From: an uncultured Verrucomicrobiales bacterium
GTDB taxonomy: Bacteria > Verrucomicrobiota > Verrucomicrobiia > Verrucomicrobiales > Akkermansiaceae
Length of the DNA stretch: 12,370 bases
Reading direction: 5' to 3'
NCBI GenBank assembly: GCA_937905985.1
Contig: CALCWC010000151.1
Span: forward strand, 1 to 12,370
Shown here: positions 1-6,494 of the stretch, one piece after another
How positions within the stretch are numbered: position 1 is the stretch's first letter
Layout of the letters: every line of letters starts with the position of its first letter
Position numbers and translations under genes: made by a program
Notes under the pieces: generated by a model
Seen by the model: only the letters and a program-made list of their open reading frames with translations
The model's database searches: none
Told to the model about the DNA's origin: nothing

Positions 1-110
1 GGCGTTCACTTTTTCCAGCCCACGCCGTAAGGCGTGGGGGTAACCACGCCCGATACATCCCACCACATAACCCCGCCTCGCGCGGGGTGGATACACGCCA
101 AGGGTTGCAT
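1..110. repeat. Intergenic hairpin cluster at the left edge
   Basis: No gene is visible here. A perfect 8-bp inverted repeat, CCCACGCC (19-26) and GGCGTGGG (31-38), encloses GTAA, a GNRA-type tetraloop in plus-strand RNA. A second one, ACCCCGC (70-76) and GCGGGGT (82-88), encloses CTCGC. The segment 89-107, GGATACACGCCAAGGGTTG, reappears inverted near the right edge of the window (revcomp of 12339-12357, 17 of 19 identical). Neither hairpin is followed by a T-tract on either strand, so I do not call them intrinsic terminators. They look like members of dispersed intergenic repeat families. Confidence 0.55.
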
Positions 111-120
111 ACTAATCGCA

Positions 121-184
121 CTCGTTACCACCAATCATTGCACACCAATCACGCCCCTTCCAAAAAACAATTGGGACACATGTG
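121..184 (-). repeat. Dispersed intergenic repeat, copy A (3' of the TMEM43-like gene)
   Basis: Two blocks here recur in the 4049-4255 spacer. The block at 121-143 matches 4049-4071 with 4 mismatches; both start CTCGTTACC and end ATTGCAC. The core TTGGGACACATGTG (171-184) is identical to 4242-4255, and both cores are preceded by an ATCA plus C-rich arm. The core lies 29 nt beyond the stop of the minus-strand gene ending at 214, just as copy B lies beyond comEC. It may be an mRNA 3'-end element or a mobile miniature repeat. I see no intrinsic terminator with a normal U-tract in it. Confidence 0.6.
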
Positions 185-213
185 GGCGGGAGATGCACCG
201 CCCTCAAAAGCCA

Positions 214-1368
214 TTAGAACGGGGAACGGAGCTTGCGCCAGAGCAGCAGGGCAACCAGGAAGAAGGCGGCGGAGTCCAGGGCGGCGTCCGTGGGGCGGCC
301 TGTCTCAAACAGCAGGATGCAGATGCCGGAAACGGCGCAGGCCAGAACGCAGGCGGTGCTCCAGGCGGTCATGCGCGGAACAAGCCGGCCCACACCGGGA
401 ATCCAAGCCAGCACGGGGATGAGGCAGAGAGCGCCCAGAATGCGGTACACCCACAGCTCCCAACGCCTTTCCGTGTACTCGCCCAGCATCTTCTCCCTGT
501 CGTCTCCGGGGAAGGACACCTTGAACACGTCCTCCCCCAGCTCCGGGCAGGGGATGGGCACCAGGTTGGTGCCATCCTGGCGGGCGATGATGCCCATGGC
601 GGCATCCTGGGGCACATAGCTCCACCAGATGCGCACATCCCCCACGCGGGGCTGGCGGGGCGTGGGCGGCGCGGTTCCCACGTAGATGTACTTGCCGTAG
701 GCCACGCTGCGCGGCTGTATTTCTTCCGGGAGCTTGACCGTTGCGGGGTCCACATGGGCGGAGCACGGGATATCCTCCAGCCAGGACTTGGCCAGCGGGA
801 ACGCGCCCAGGTGGGCGTCGTCCGCCACGCCGGAGACCGATTTCTTGCTGTAGGCGCGTGTGTTGACGTAGTGCTGCTTGCCTTCCTTGAACAAGGCGCT
901 GTTCACGGGATGGGACACCCAATCCTTGGAATGGGTGTAGAAGTAGGTGGTGTACTCCTTGCCGTCCTCGTCCTTGTGCTTGGAGGTATGGCGGGTTTCC
1001 GTCCACTGGTAGAACTCCACGTTGCGGCAGAGTTTCACGGTGGGCACGCGGATGCCGAAGGCGGGATCGGTGAGGAATCGGGAGGTCTGCGGCGAGCCGT
1101 GCACGTAAACGGGCTTGCCGTTGAGCTCCGGGTTCAGGGTGGTGATGTCCTGCAGCTCCGTGGTCTCCTGGGCCACCTGGTGCAGGGCGTGCCGCTTGGA
1201 GGAGGAATCCTGCTCGTTGAACACCAGCCCCAGGTATGCCATCATCAGGCACAGGGGGGCGGCCACCAGCCACTTGACCAGGGTGACATACCAGGGCATA
1301 TCGTCATCGTATGCCTCGGCGTCACGGGGCTCGTCCCGCTCCTCCAGCTCTTCTTCGTTTTCGGTCAT
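214..1368 (-). CDS. TMEM43-family membrane protein
   Basis: A 384-residue protein resembling the TMEM43/LUMA family (DUF1625), whose bacterial role is unknown. An acidic N-terminus (residues 2-23, rich in E and D) precedes a first membrane segment at about 28-50. A long soluble region follows (51-302), with family-like elements: a LNPELNGKPVYVHG stretch near 78-91, a RNVEFYQWTE stretch near 115-124, and GDVRIWWSYV near 243-252. Three more membrane segments lie at about 303-323, 332-354 and 365-380. The large loop is expected on the exoplasmic side. The gene starts 48 nt after the alr stop on the same strand, and the gap holds no convincing promoter, so co-transcription with alr is likely. The ATG at 1368 is the first in frame; no ribosome-binding site is visible. 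The family call is from memory of its motifs. Confidence 0.72.
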   Translation of the reverse strand: MTENEEELEERDEPRDAEAYDDDMPWYVTLVKWLVAAPLCLMMAYLGLVFNEQDSSSKRHALHQVAQETTELQDITTLNPELNGKPVYVHGSPQTSRFLTDPAFGIRVPTVKLCRNVEFYQWTETRHTSKHKDEDGKEYTTYFYTHSKDWVSHPVNSALFKEGKQHYVNTRAYSKKSVSGVADDAHLGAFPLAKSWLEDIPCSAHVDPATVKLPEEIQPRSVAYGKYIYVGTAPPTPRQPRVGDVRIWWSYVPQDAAMGIIARQDGTNLVPIPCPELGEDVFKVSFPGDDREKMLGEYTERRWELWVYRILGALCLIPVLAWIPGVGRLVPRMTAWSTACVLACAVSGICILLFETGRPTDAALDSAAFFLVALLLWRKLRSPF

Positions 1369-1416
1369 GGCGAATCAAAAGTGCCGTCCCGGGGGAAGCG
1401 GCGGCCTTGCGCTGGC

Positions 1417-2517
1417 TCAGTAGTTCCTGGGCAGGCGCGGACCGAGACCGGTGAAGATTTCCCAGACGATGGTGCCGGCGCGCTCTGCGACTTCGGTGAC
1501 GGGGATGTGGGGGCCGATGAGCTCGACAATGTCGCCGGGGACGGCATCGGGCACGTTGGTGACATCCGCCATGATTTGGTCCATGGTGACGCGGCCGAGC
1601 ATGGGGCAGAACTGGCCGCGGATGCAGACTCTGGCGCCGCTGCCGGAGAGGCGGCGGCTCCAACCGTCGGCATACCCGATACCGATGGTGGCCACGCGGG
1701 TGGGGCGGTCGGTGATGAAGGTTCTGCCATAGGCGACGCCGTGGCCCGCGGGGAGCTCGCGGACGAGGGAGACGCGGGAGGAAAGGCGCAAGGTGGGGCG
1801 CAGCACTCCATCATAGATGGAAGCCATGGGAGCCACGCCGTAAAGCAGCAGGCCGGGGCGCGCCAGGTTGGCAACAGGGATTTCATAGCCCAGCTCCCCT
1901 GCACTGGCGGCAATGTGGCGGTAGCGCAAATCAAAGTGTTGGGAGAGTTCCTGCACGCAGCCGCTGAACACGTCGATTTCGTCCTGGGTGAAGGGCACAT
2001 CCTCGTCTGCCGCGGGGAAATGGGACATCACGCCCTCCACGGAAAGGTTGGGGAGCGCGGCGATTTGCGGTGCGACCTCTCCAAGCTCGGATGGCAGGAA
2101 GCCCTCGCGCCCCATGCCGGTATCCACGGCAATGTGGACGGTGAACCGGCGATTGCCCAGGGCGGCAAGGCTCTGGAAATGGCGGGCCTCCTCCATGGTG
2201 GAGATGGTGCAGCACCAGCCCTGCTCCACTATCTCCGCCCGCTCGTCCGGGATGGTGGGACCCAGGATGAACGGCTTGGTGCGCAGGTTTGCATGGGTTA
2301 TGCGGCGTGCCTCCCCCGCATTCGCCACGCCGAAGTACGCGATACCGTCGGCATCCAGCCGGCGCGCGACGGGTTCCAGGCCGTGGCCGTACGCGCCGGC
2401 CTTGATGACGGGCATGAGCGCGGTGCCCGGCAGGGCCTGTCGGGCAATGTCCAGATTGTGGGCGATGGCCTCCAGGTCCACATCCACCCAAGCGCGCGGC
2501 GAACTCTCGTGGTTCAT
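1417..2517 (-). CDS. alr: Alanine racemase
   Basis: A PLP-dependent enzyme that interconverts L- and D-alanine in the cytoplasm and so supplies D-Ala for peptidoglycan. Length is 366 residues, normal for the family. The PLP lysine is K39 in VIKAGAYGHG (most homologues have KANAYGHG). The second catalytic base is the tyrosine of GVAYGR (Y263). GIGYADGWSR (279-288), GMGREGF (134-140, R137) and the active-site MDQ (312-314) are all present. The lysine that is carbamylated in the Geobacillus enzyme (K-x-D before TGMGR) is replaced by A130; this varies in the family. The ATG at 2517 gives the standard N-terminus. A TTGCGA-N16-TAGAAT promoter ends 6 nt before that ATG, predicting a leaderless or nearly leaderless mRNA. 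The TMEM43-like gene follows on the same strand. Confidence 0.97.
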   Translation of the reverse strand: MNHESSPRAWVDVDLEAIAHNLDIARQALPGTALMPVIKAGAYGHGLEPVARRLDADGIAYFGVANAGEARRITHANLRTKPFILGPTIPDERAEIVEQGWCCTISTMEEARHFQSLAALGNRRFTVHIAVDTGMGREGFLPSELGEVAPQIAALPNLSVEGVMSHFPAADEDVPFTQDEIDVFSGCVQELSQHFDLRYRHIAASAGELGYEIPVANLARPGLLLYGVAPMASIYDGVLRPTLRLSSRVSLVRELPAGHGVAYGRTFITDRPTRVATIGIGYADGWSRRLSGSGARVCIRGQFCPMLGRVTMDQIMADVTNVPDAVPGDIVELIGPHIPVTEVAERAGTIVWEIFTGLGPRLPRNY

Positions 2518-2523
2518 GGGTTT

Positions 2524-2551
2524 ATTCTACACCACGCACGGCGTTTCGCAA
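2524..2551 (-). promoter_or_regulatory. alr promoter (leaderless type)
   Basis: On the minus strand, TTGCGA (2551-2546) is followed by a 16-nt spacer and TAGAAT (2529-2524). Only 6 nt separate the -10 box from the alr ATG, so transcription should start at or within a base or two of the start codon. The same geometry recurs at the epimerase gene and at the thioredoxin-like gene. Confidence 0.6.
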
Positions 2552-2622
2552 GCACGAATGCGCGCAAAAACACGCATGGGCATACCGGGGGAGGGCCACC
2601 CGTGCGGGTTTTGCCGCAGCCC

Positions 2623-2651
2623 TTGCAAGGGAGGGAGCGGGCGGCTATGCT
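2623..2651 (+). promoter_or_regulatory. Promoter of the small-protein unit
   Basis: TTGCAA (2623-2628), a 17-nt spacer, then TATGCT (2646-2651). This predicts a start near 2658 and a transcript of about 325 nt ending at the terminator at 2944-2983. A second -10-like TATACT lies at 2683-2688, only 3 nt before the ATG at 2692. If that one is used, translation must begin downstream, at 2731 or 2749. Confidence 0.5.
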
Positions 2652-2691
2652 GCTGGCGTTCGGTGCATGGCAGCACCGGACGTATACTGTC

Positions 2692-2925
2692 ATGAGTACG
2701 GAAAAAGAGAAGCAAACATGGTTGGCCGGAATGCTCCAAGGGTGGGGCATGAAGGAGGTCTGGGCCAAAGTGCTGGCGGGTGCCCTGCTGGGCATTTTGG
2801 GGGCGCTGGGCGTGTTGGGCAGCACGTCGTGCAGCGCGGATAACGCCGCCAAGGCCGCACGCCTCCACGAGCTGTATCACTCGCTCAGCGGCCAGCCGTG
2901 CATCCTGGTAACCACGCAGAAGTAG
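2692..2925 (+). CDS. Small membrane/lipoprotein-like protein, smalltalk-like
   Basis: A 77-residue open frame with a charged N-terminus, one hydrophobic stretch (about residues 26-44) ending in LGSTSC (C47), and a short polar tail. The part from M20, MKEVWAKVL then G/L/A-rich to GSTSC, resembles the Bacteroides 'smalltalk' small proteins (charged start, W, hydrophobic run, G-x-TSC end). This is a pattern resemblance, not a proven homology. The sequence before C47 is a poor lipobox. The start is uncertain: ATG at 2692, 2731 or 2749 are all in frame. An AAGGAGG at 2751-2757 precedes an in-frame GTG at 2770 by 12 nt. The unit has its own promoter and a strong terminator and is divergent from alr, which supports a real transcript. 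Function unknown; an RNA gene is a less likely alternative. Confidence 0.55.
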   Translation: MSTEKEKQTWLAGMLQGWGMKEVWAKVLAGALLGILGALGVLGSTSCSADNAAKAARLHELYHSLSGQPCILVTTQK

Positions 2926-2943
2926 AATTCTGCTGCAGGATGG

Positions 2944-2983
2944 CGCGCACTCCCGGAACACTCCGGGGGTGCGCGTTTTGTTT
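2944..2983 (+). terminator. Strong intrinsic terminator
   Basis: A 14-bp stem pairs 2944-2957 with 2962-2975 (one G-T wobble) around the loop ACAC. It is followed by TTTTGTTT (2976-2983). It ends the small-protein transcript. The reverse direction has no T-tract, so it should not terminate the epimerase mRNA that arrives from the other side. Confidence 0.9.
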
Positions 2984-3002
2984 GCCGGGCTCGGAAGCCG
3001 CC

Positions 3003-3950
3003 TTACTTGCCGATTTTCTGGCGGAAATACGCAATGGTGCGGTCCAGGCCCTCGCGCAGCGGGATGGTGGGAGCCCAGCCCAGCTCCTTGCCCGCCAGCG
3101 CGATGTCGGGGCGGCGCTGTGTCGGGTCGTCGGACGGCAGGGGGCGGAACACCAGCTTGCTTTGGGTGGGGATTTTCTCCAGCACAATCTCCGCGAGCTG
3201 GCGGATGGTGAACTCGCCGGGGTTGCCCAGGTTCACCGGGCCGGTGAATCCCTGCTCGTTCTCCATCATGCGCACCATACCCTCAATGAGGTCGTCCACA
3301 TACTGGAAGGAGCGCGTCTGCTGCCCCTCGCCGTAGATGGTGATGTCCTCGCCTCGCAGGGCCTGGCAGATGAAGTTGGAGACCACGCGGCCGTCCTCCG
3401 GGTTCATCATGGGGCCGTAGGTGTTGAAGATGCGGATCACGCGGATGTCCACGCCCTCGTGGCGGTGGTAGTCGAACATGAGGCTCTCCGCGCAGCGCTT
3501 GCCCTCATCGTAGCATGCGCGGATGCCGATGGGGTTGACGTTGCCGCGGTAGCCCTCCACCTGGGGATGCACCTGCGGCTCGCCGTACACCTCGGACGTG
3601 GAGCTTTGCAGGATGCGCGCGCCGTTTTTCTTGGCCAGCTCCAGCATGTTGAGAATGCCCAGCACGCAGGTCTTGGTGGTGAAGATGGAGCGGTTGCCCT
3701 GGTAGAACGGCGGGGATGCCGGGCACGCCAGGTTGTAGATGCGGTCCAGTTTCTCCGGGCAGTCATACGGCTCAATCACATCATGCTCCACAAAGGTGAA
3801 GCGCGGATTGTCCATCAAGTCCTGCACGTTCTCCAGGGAGCCGGTGTAGTTGTTGTCCAGGCAAATCACGCGCTCGCCTTCCGCTATCAGGCGGTGGCAC
3901 AGGTTGGAGCCCACAAAGCCGCTGCCGCCTGTTACCAAAATTGTCTTCAT
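3003..3950 (-). CDS. UDP-glucuronate decarboxylase-type NAD-dependent epimerase (UDP-xylose synthase)
   Basis: A 315-residue cytoplasmic short-chain dehydrogenase/reductase of the extended type. It probably converts UDP-glucuronate to UDP-xylose using bound NAD. Visible motifs: nucleotide-binding TGGSGFVGSNL (7-17), D32 after the second strand, catalytic S118 and E120 in SSTSEVYGEP, and Y147-x3-K151 in CYDEGKR. NVNPIGIRACYDEGKR, HPQ near 128-130 and DDPTQRRPD (274-282, with the conserved arginines) are typical of UXS rather than of GalE or RmlB. The ATG at 3950 fits MKTILVTGG. An in-frame ATG at 3989 would add 13 residues, but it lies upstream of the -10 box and is unlikely. The product would feed a xylose-containing surface glycan. 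No other glycan genes are adjacent. It converges on the small-protein unit. Confidence 0.88.
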   Translation of the reverse strand: MKTILVTGGSGFVGSNLCHRLIAEGERVICLDNNYTGSLENVQDLMDNPRFTFVEHDVIEPYDCPEKLDRIYNLACPASPPFYQGNRSIFTTKTCVLGILNMLELAKKNGARILQSSTSEVYGEPQVHPQVEGYRGNVNPIGIRACYDEGKRCAESLMFDYHRHEGVDIRVIRIFNTYGPMMNPEDGRVVSNFICQALRGEDITIYGEGQQTRSFQYVDDLIEGMVRMMENEQGFTGPVNLGNPGEFTIRQLAEIVLEKIPTQSKLVFRPLPSDDPTQRRPDIALAGKELGWAPTIPLREGLDRTIAYFRQKIGK

Positions 3951-3957
3951 ACCCGCT

Positions 3958-3985
3958 ATTCTACCGCTTTCCCCGATACATTCAA
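3958..3985 (-). promoter_or_regulatory. Promoter of the UDP-xylose synthase gene (leaderless type)
   Basis: On the minus strand, TTGAAT (3985-3980), a 16-nt spacer and TAGAAT (3963-3958), followed by only 7 nt before the ATG at 3950. The predicted first transcribed base is the ATG or one base before it. This also argues against the alternative upstream ATG at 3989. Confidence 0.65.
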
Positions 3986-4010
3986 GCATAATCCCAACAG
4001 GAATGCGTGC

Positions 4011-4255
4011 ACCTGTCTCGGCGTAGCCTTGGCGAAGACGGAACCACGCTCGTTACCTCCATGGATTGCACCACCCGCAGGCCTCGGCGTAGCCCTGAAA
4101 GACTCGGCGTAGCTTTAGCGAGATGGGTTGGCGAAGACGGGTCCGAGCGTTTTTTCTCTGCTATGCAATGGGGGGGCTTCCGTTTTCGAGAAATTTTCAA
4201 CGCTATGAGCATCAGTCCCTTGCAAAGCCTAAAAGAATTCTTTGGGACACATGTG
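4011..4255 (-). repeat. Repeat-rich spacer with dispersed repeat, copy B (3' of comEC)
   Basis: The 317-nt gap between the epimerase start and the comEC stop contains no credible gene. CTCGGCGTAGC, or the same without its first base, occurs near 4018, 4083 and 4103. TTGGCGAAGACGG occurs at 4029-4041 and 4128-4140, 99 nt apart. The block at 4049-4071 and the core at 4242-4255 match copy A at the left of the window. GTCCC (4215-4219) plus AAAG (4224-4227) can pair with CTTTGGGAC (4240-4248), forming a bulged hairpin 20 nt from the comEC stop. AAAGAATTCTTT (4232-4243) is a perfect palindrome overlapping that hairpin. No U-tract follows on the comEC strand. Confidence 0.6.
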
Positions 4256-4267
4256 TATCCGCCCCAC

Positions 4268-6361
4268 CTACAGCCAAAACACCCCGGTGCCGTGGAGGGG
4301 GATGAGTTCCGCCTGCGGGGCCACATCCTTGGGCCGGAGGGGAGATGCCGCGTGCGGCAGGAGGATGACGCGCGTGGCTCCCGTGGAGCGGATGAGCTCC
4401 GGGTCCATCAGCGGCTGGAAGGGGTGGCGGCCGATGACGATGGTGTCGGCATGGCGTTCATCCGGCGGCACGGAGAGGAAGGTGTCCACAGAGGCATCGC
4501 CCACATACAGGACGCGGCGGTTGGCTCCTTGCCAAAGCACCATGGGCGCGCGGTTGGAATCGGAGCGGTTGGGGGAGTCTTCCACGGCGGGGTAGATGCG
4601 GTATTCCCCGGCGGAGGTCTCGTAGGAGCATCCACCCGCCGGCAGGGAGTCGTACCGCAGCACGGCCATGCGGGGGAAAGCCTGGCGCAGGGTGTCTGCC
4701 CCGCCGCCCCGGGAGGCGGGCTTGCCGCCCACCAGCAGCGCAGCGGGCTGGAAGCCGGAATGGAAAAGCGCGGGCTGCACGGTGAATTCGGCGGTCTTGG
4801 CGCTGCCGCAGTTCACCAGCACGCCGTGGTTGCCCAAGATGCAGACGCTGCCGCCGGGGCGCGCGAGGATGGCGGCGGAATCCGGCGGCTGGGGTGCGCA
4901 CGCGGCCATGTAGGCGTGCGGCAGCCCCGCAAAGAAGCCCACCACGGCTATCAGCGCGCCGCTGCATTGCAGCGCGCACCACTCCAGCGCCGCACCCAGG
5001 AGCGGCACGCCGCCCAGCAGCATGAACAGGATGCCGCAGAGCATCACCGGCAGCAGCAGCACGGTGATGGCTATGTTGGTGAGCACGGAATACGGCGTGA
5101 TGGTGTGGAAGAAGCACACGGTGACGGGGAGTGCCACCAGCCACGCGCTCAGCGACACCACCACGCAGGCGCGCGCGTTGCGCTCCCACAGATCCAGCTT
5201 GCGGTGCCACCACCTCCACAGGCGGCGCGGCAGATAGGAGTCGGGGTGCACCAGCGGGGCATCGTTCCGGCAGAAATGCACGCCCAGGCAGATGCCCGCA
5301 TACACGCTGAACGACAGCAGGAAGCCCGCATCGAACAGGCGCGACGGCGCAAACAGCAGCGCCACCAAAGCGGCAAAGCACCAGATGTTGGCCATGCCCA
5401 CGCGCCGCCGCAGCATCAGCCCCATCATCACAAGCGCCAGCATCAGGAACGCCCGAACCGCAGGCACGGCGCAGCCTGTCACCAGCACGTACGCGCCCAC
5501 CAGCAGCAGGACAAGCGGCCGCGCCACCTTGGGCCGCACCACCCGAAGCAGAAGGAAGAGTTGCCAGCAAATGAGGAACACCAGGCCCACATGCAAGCCG
5601 CTCACCGCAAACACATGCAGGCAGCCGCCCTTGCGGAACACGTCCATCGTCTCGTCCTCGGCGGATGCCTTGTCGCCCAGCACCATGGCGCAGAGCACCT
5701 GGCGGCGGGCGTCGCCCTCCGTGCCGGGCGGCATCATGTGCCGCAGCAGGGCAGAGCGGATATCCAACCCGATGCGGCGGATATCAACAAGCGAGAAACC
5801 GTGGCCCAGCACCGCCCCCTCCACAAAATCCAGAGAGAGAGCAATCCCCTGCCCGCGCCGCCAGGCCGCCGCATCGAACATGCCGCGCACCAGCGGACGG
5901 TGCTCCACCGAGGGCACGCCGCGCACCCGGACGGTGTCGCCCAGTCCAAATCCCATGCGGTCGCGTTCACCGCGCACCACAATATCGGCCTTGTTCCAGC
6001 CGGGTGAGACGATGCATCCGCGCTCCAGCTCGCGCACCACCCTGCCCTGCACCTCCAGGCTGCCGTGCGAATACGCCCGCCCGCGCATGTCCGTGCCGCT
6101 CTCCCCCAGCATGCCCGCATACAGCAAAGCCAGCACCCCGAACAACAACGTGGCCAGCGATATCCGCCAAAGCCGCATTCCCGCCGCCAACAGAACCGCC
6201 GCCAACGCGCCGAGCACCCAGGGCGACACCGCCGCCCCCGCCACGCTGCCGCCCCCCTCCACCGCCAGGATGCAAAACACCACCGATGCCAACGGCAACA
6301 GCAGGGGCATGGCCTGCACGCCCCTGGCAAACCTGGCGAAAGCTGGCACCAAATTCGGCAT
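4268..6361 (-). CDS. comEC: ComEC/Rec2 family DNA-uptake channel protein with degenerate C-terminal domain
   Basis: A 697-residue polytopic inner-membrane protein of the family that carries single-stranded DNA across the membrane during natural transformation. N-terminal membrane segments (about 17-85) precede an OB-like DUF4131 region (about 95-185). The competence core spans about 215-480 with the hallmark FAVSGLHVGL (251-260), AVPAVRAF (298-305) and DAGFLLSFSVYAG (344-356). The C-terminal part (about 500-697) has the layout of the ComEC metallo-beta-lactamase-like domain: VLVNCG (514-519), VLYVGD (617-622) and IGRHP (643-647). The HxHxDH site is absent; LVGGKPASRGGG (543-554) sits where it should be. 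The ATG at 6361 follows a TACAAT box by 8 nt. In-frame starts further upstream would encode a polar stretch overlapping the divergent promoter and are unlikely. No other competence genes are present. Confidence 0.88.
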   Translation of the reverse strand: MPNLVPAFARFARGVQAMPLLLPLASVVFCILAVEGGGSVAGAAVSPWVLGALAAVLLAAGMRLWRISLATLLFGVLALLYAGMLGESGTDMRGRAYSHGSLEVQGRVVRELERGCIVSPGWNKADIVVRGERDRMGFGLGDTVRVRGVPSVEHRPLVRGMFDAAAWRRGQGIALSLDFVEGAVLGHGFSLVDIRRIGLDIRSALLRHMMPPGTEGDARRQVLCAMVLGDKASAEDETMDVFRKGGCLHVFAVSGLHVGLVFLICWQLFLLLRVVRPKVARPLVLLLVGAYVLVTGCAVPAVRAFLMLALVMMGLMLRRRVGMANIWCFAALVALLFAPSRLFDAGFLLSFSVYAGICLGVHFCRNDAPLVHPDSYLPRRLWRWWHRKLDLWERNARACVVVSLSAWLVALPVTVCFFHTITPYSVLTNIAITVLLLPVMLCGILFMLLGGVPLLGAALEWCALQCSGALIAVVGFFAGLPHAYMAACAPQPPDSAAILARPGGSVCILGNHGVLVNCGSAKTAEFTVQPALFHSGFQPAALLVGGKPASRGGGADTLRQAFPRMAVLRYDSLPAGGCSYETSAGEYRIYPAVEDSPNRSDSNRAPMVLWQGANRRVLYVGDASVDTFLSVPPDERHADTIVIGRHPFQPLMDPELIRSTGATRVILLPHAASPLRPKDVAPQAELIPLHGTGVFWL

Positions 6362-6369
6362 CTTGTTAG

Positions 6370-6375
6370 ATTGTA
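6370..6375 (-). promoter_or_regulatory. -10 box of comEC (near-leaderless type)
   Basis: TACAAT on the minus strand (6375-6370) lies 8 nt before the comEC ATG at 6361. I see no good -35 hexamer at the usual distance, so this is weaker than the other promoters. The spacing would give a start at or within a base or two of the ATG. Confidence 0.4.
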
Positions 6376-6458
6376 ATACAAACTGTTCCGAAATGCACCC
6401 TTTTTCCAAGCATAGGTTCATACGGTTGTTCATGCCGCGTCCAACGCGACATGGGAGC

Positions 6459-6487
6459 TTGCGTGCGGAGGGCTTGGATGGTAGAAT
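6459..6487 (+). promoter_or_regulatory. Promoter of the thioredoxin-like gene (leaderless type)
   Basis: TTGCGT (6459-6464), a 17-nt spacer and TAGAAT (6482-6487), followed by 7 nt and the ATG at 6495. Transcription should begin at or one base before the start codon. It is divergent from comEC. Confidence 0.6.
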
Positions 6488-6494
6488 GTGCGGC

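Noticed and set aside
34..2925. 963-codon open frame on the plus strand
   Set aside because: It is antisense to alr and the TMEM43-like gene over nearly all its length, with low-complexity G/A/H-rich translation. Only its last 77 codons, behind their own promoter, look real.
3951..3989. Upstream ATG at 3989 as the start of the epimerase
   Set aside because: It would place the start codon upstream of the promoter and add 13 residues before the invariant N-terminal strand of the Rossmann fold.
4007..6007. 666-codon open frame on the plus strand, rich in H, Q and A
   Set aside because: It lies antisense to comEC. The composition reflects the complement of GC-rich codons, and no domain is recognisable.
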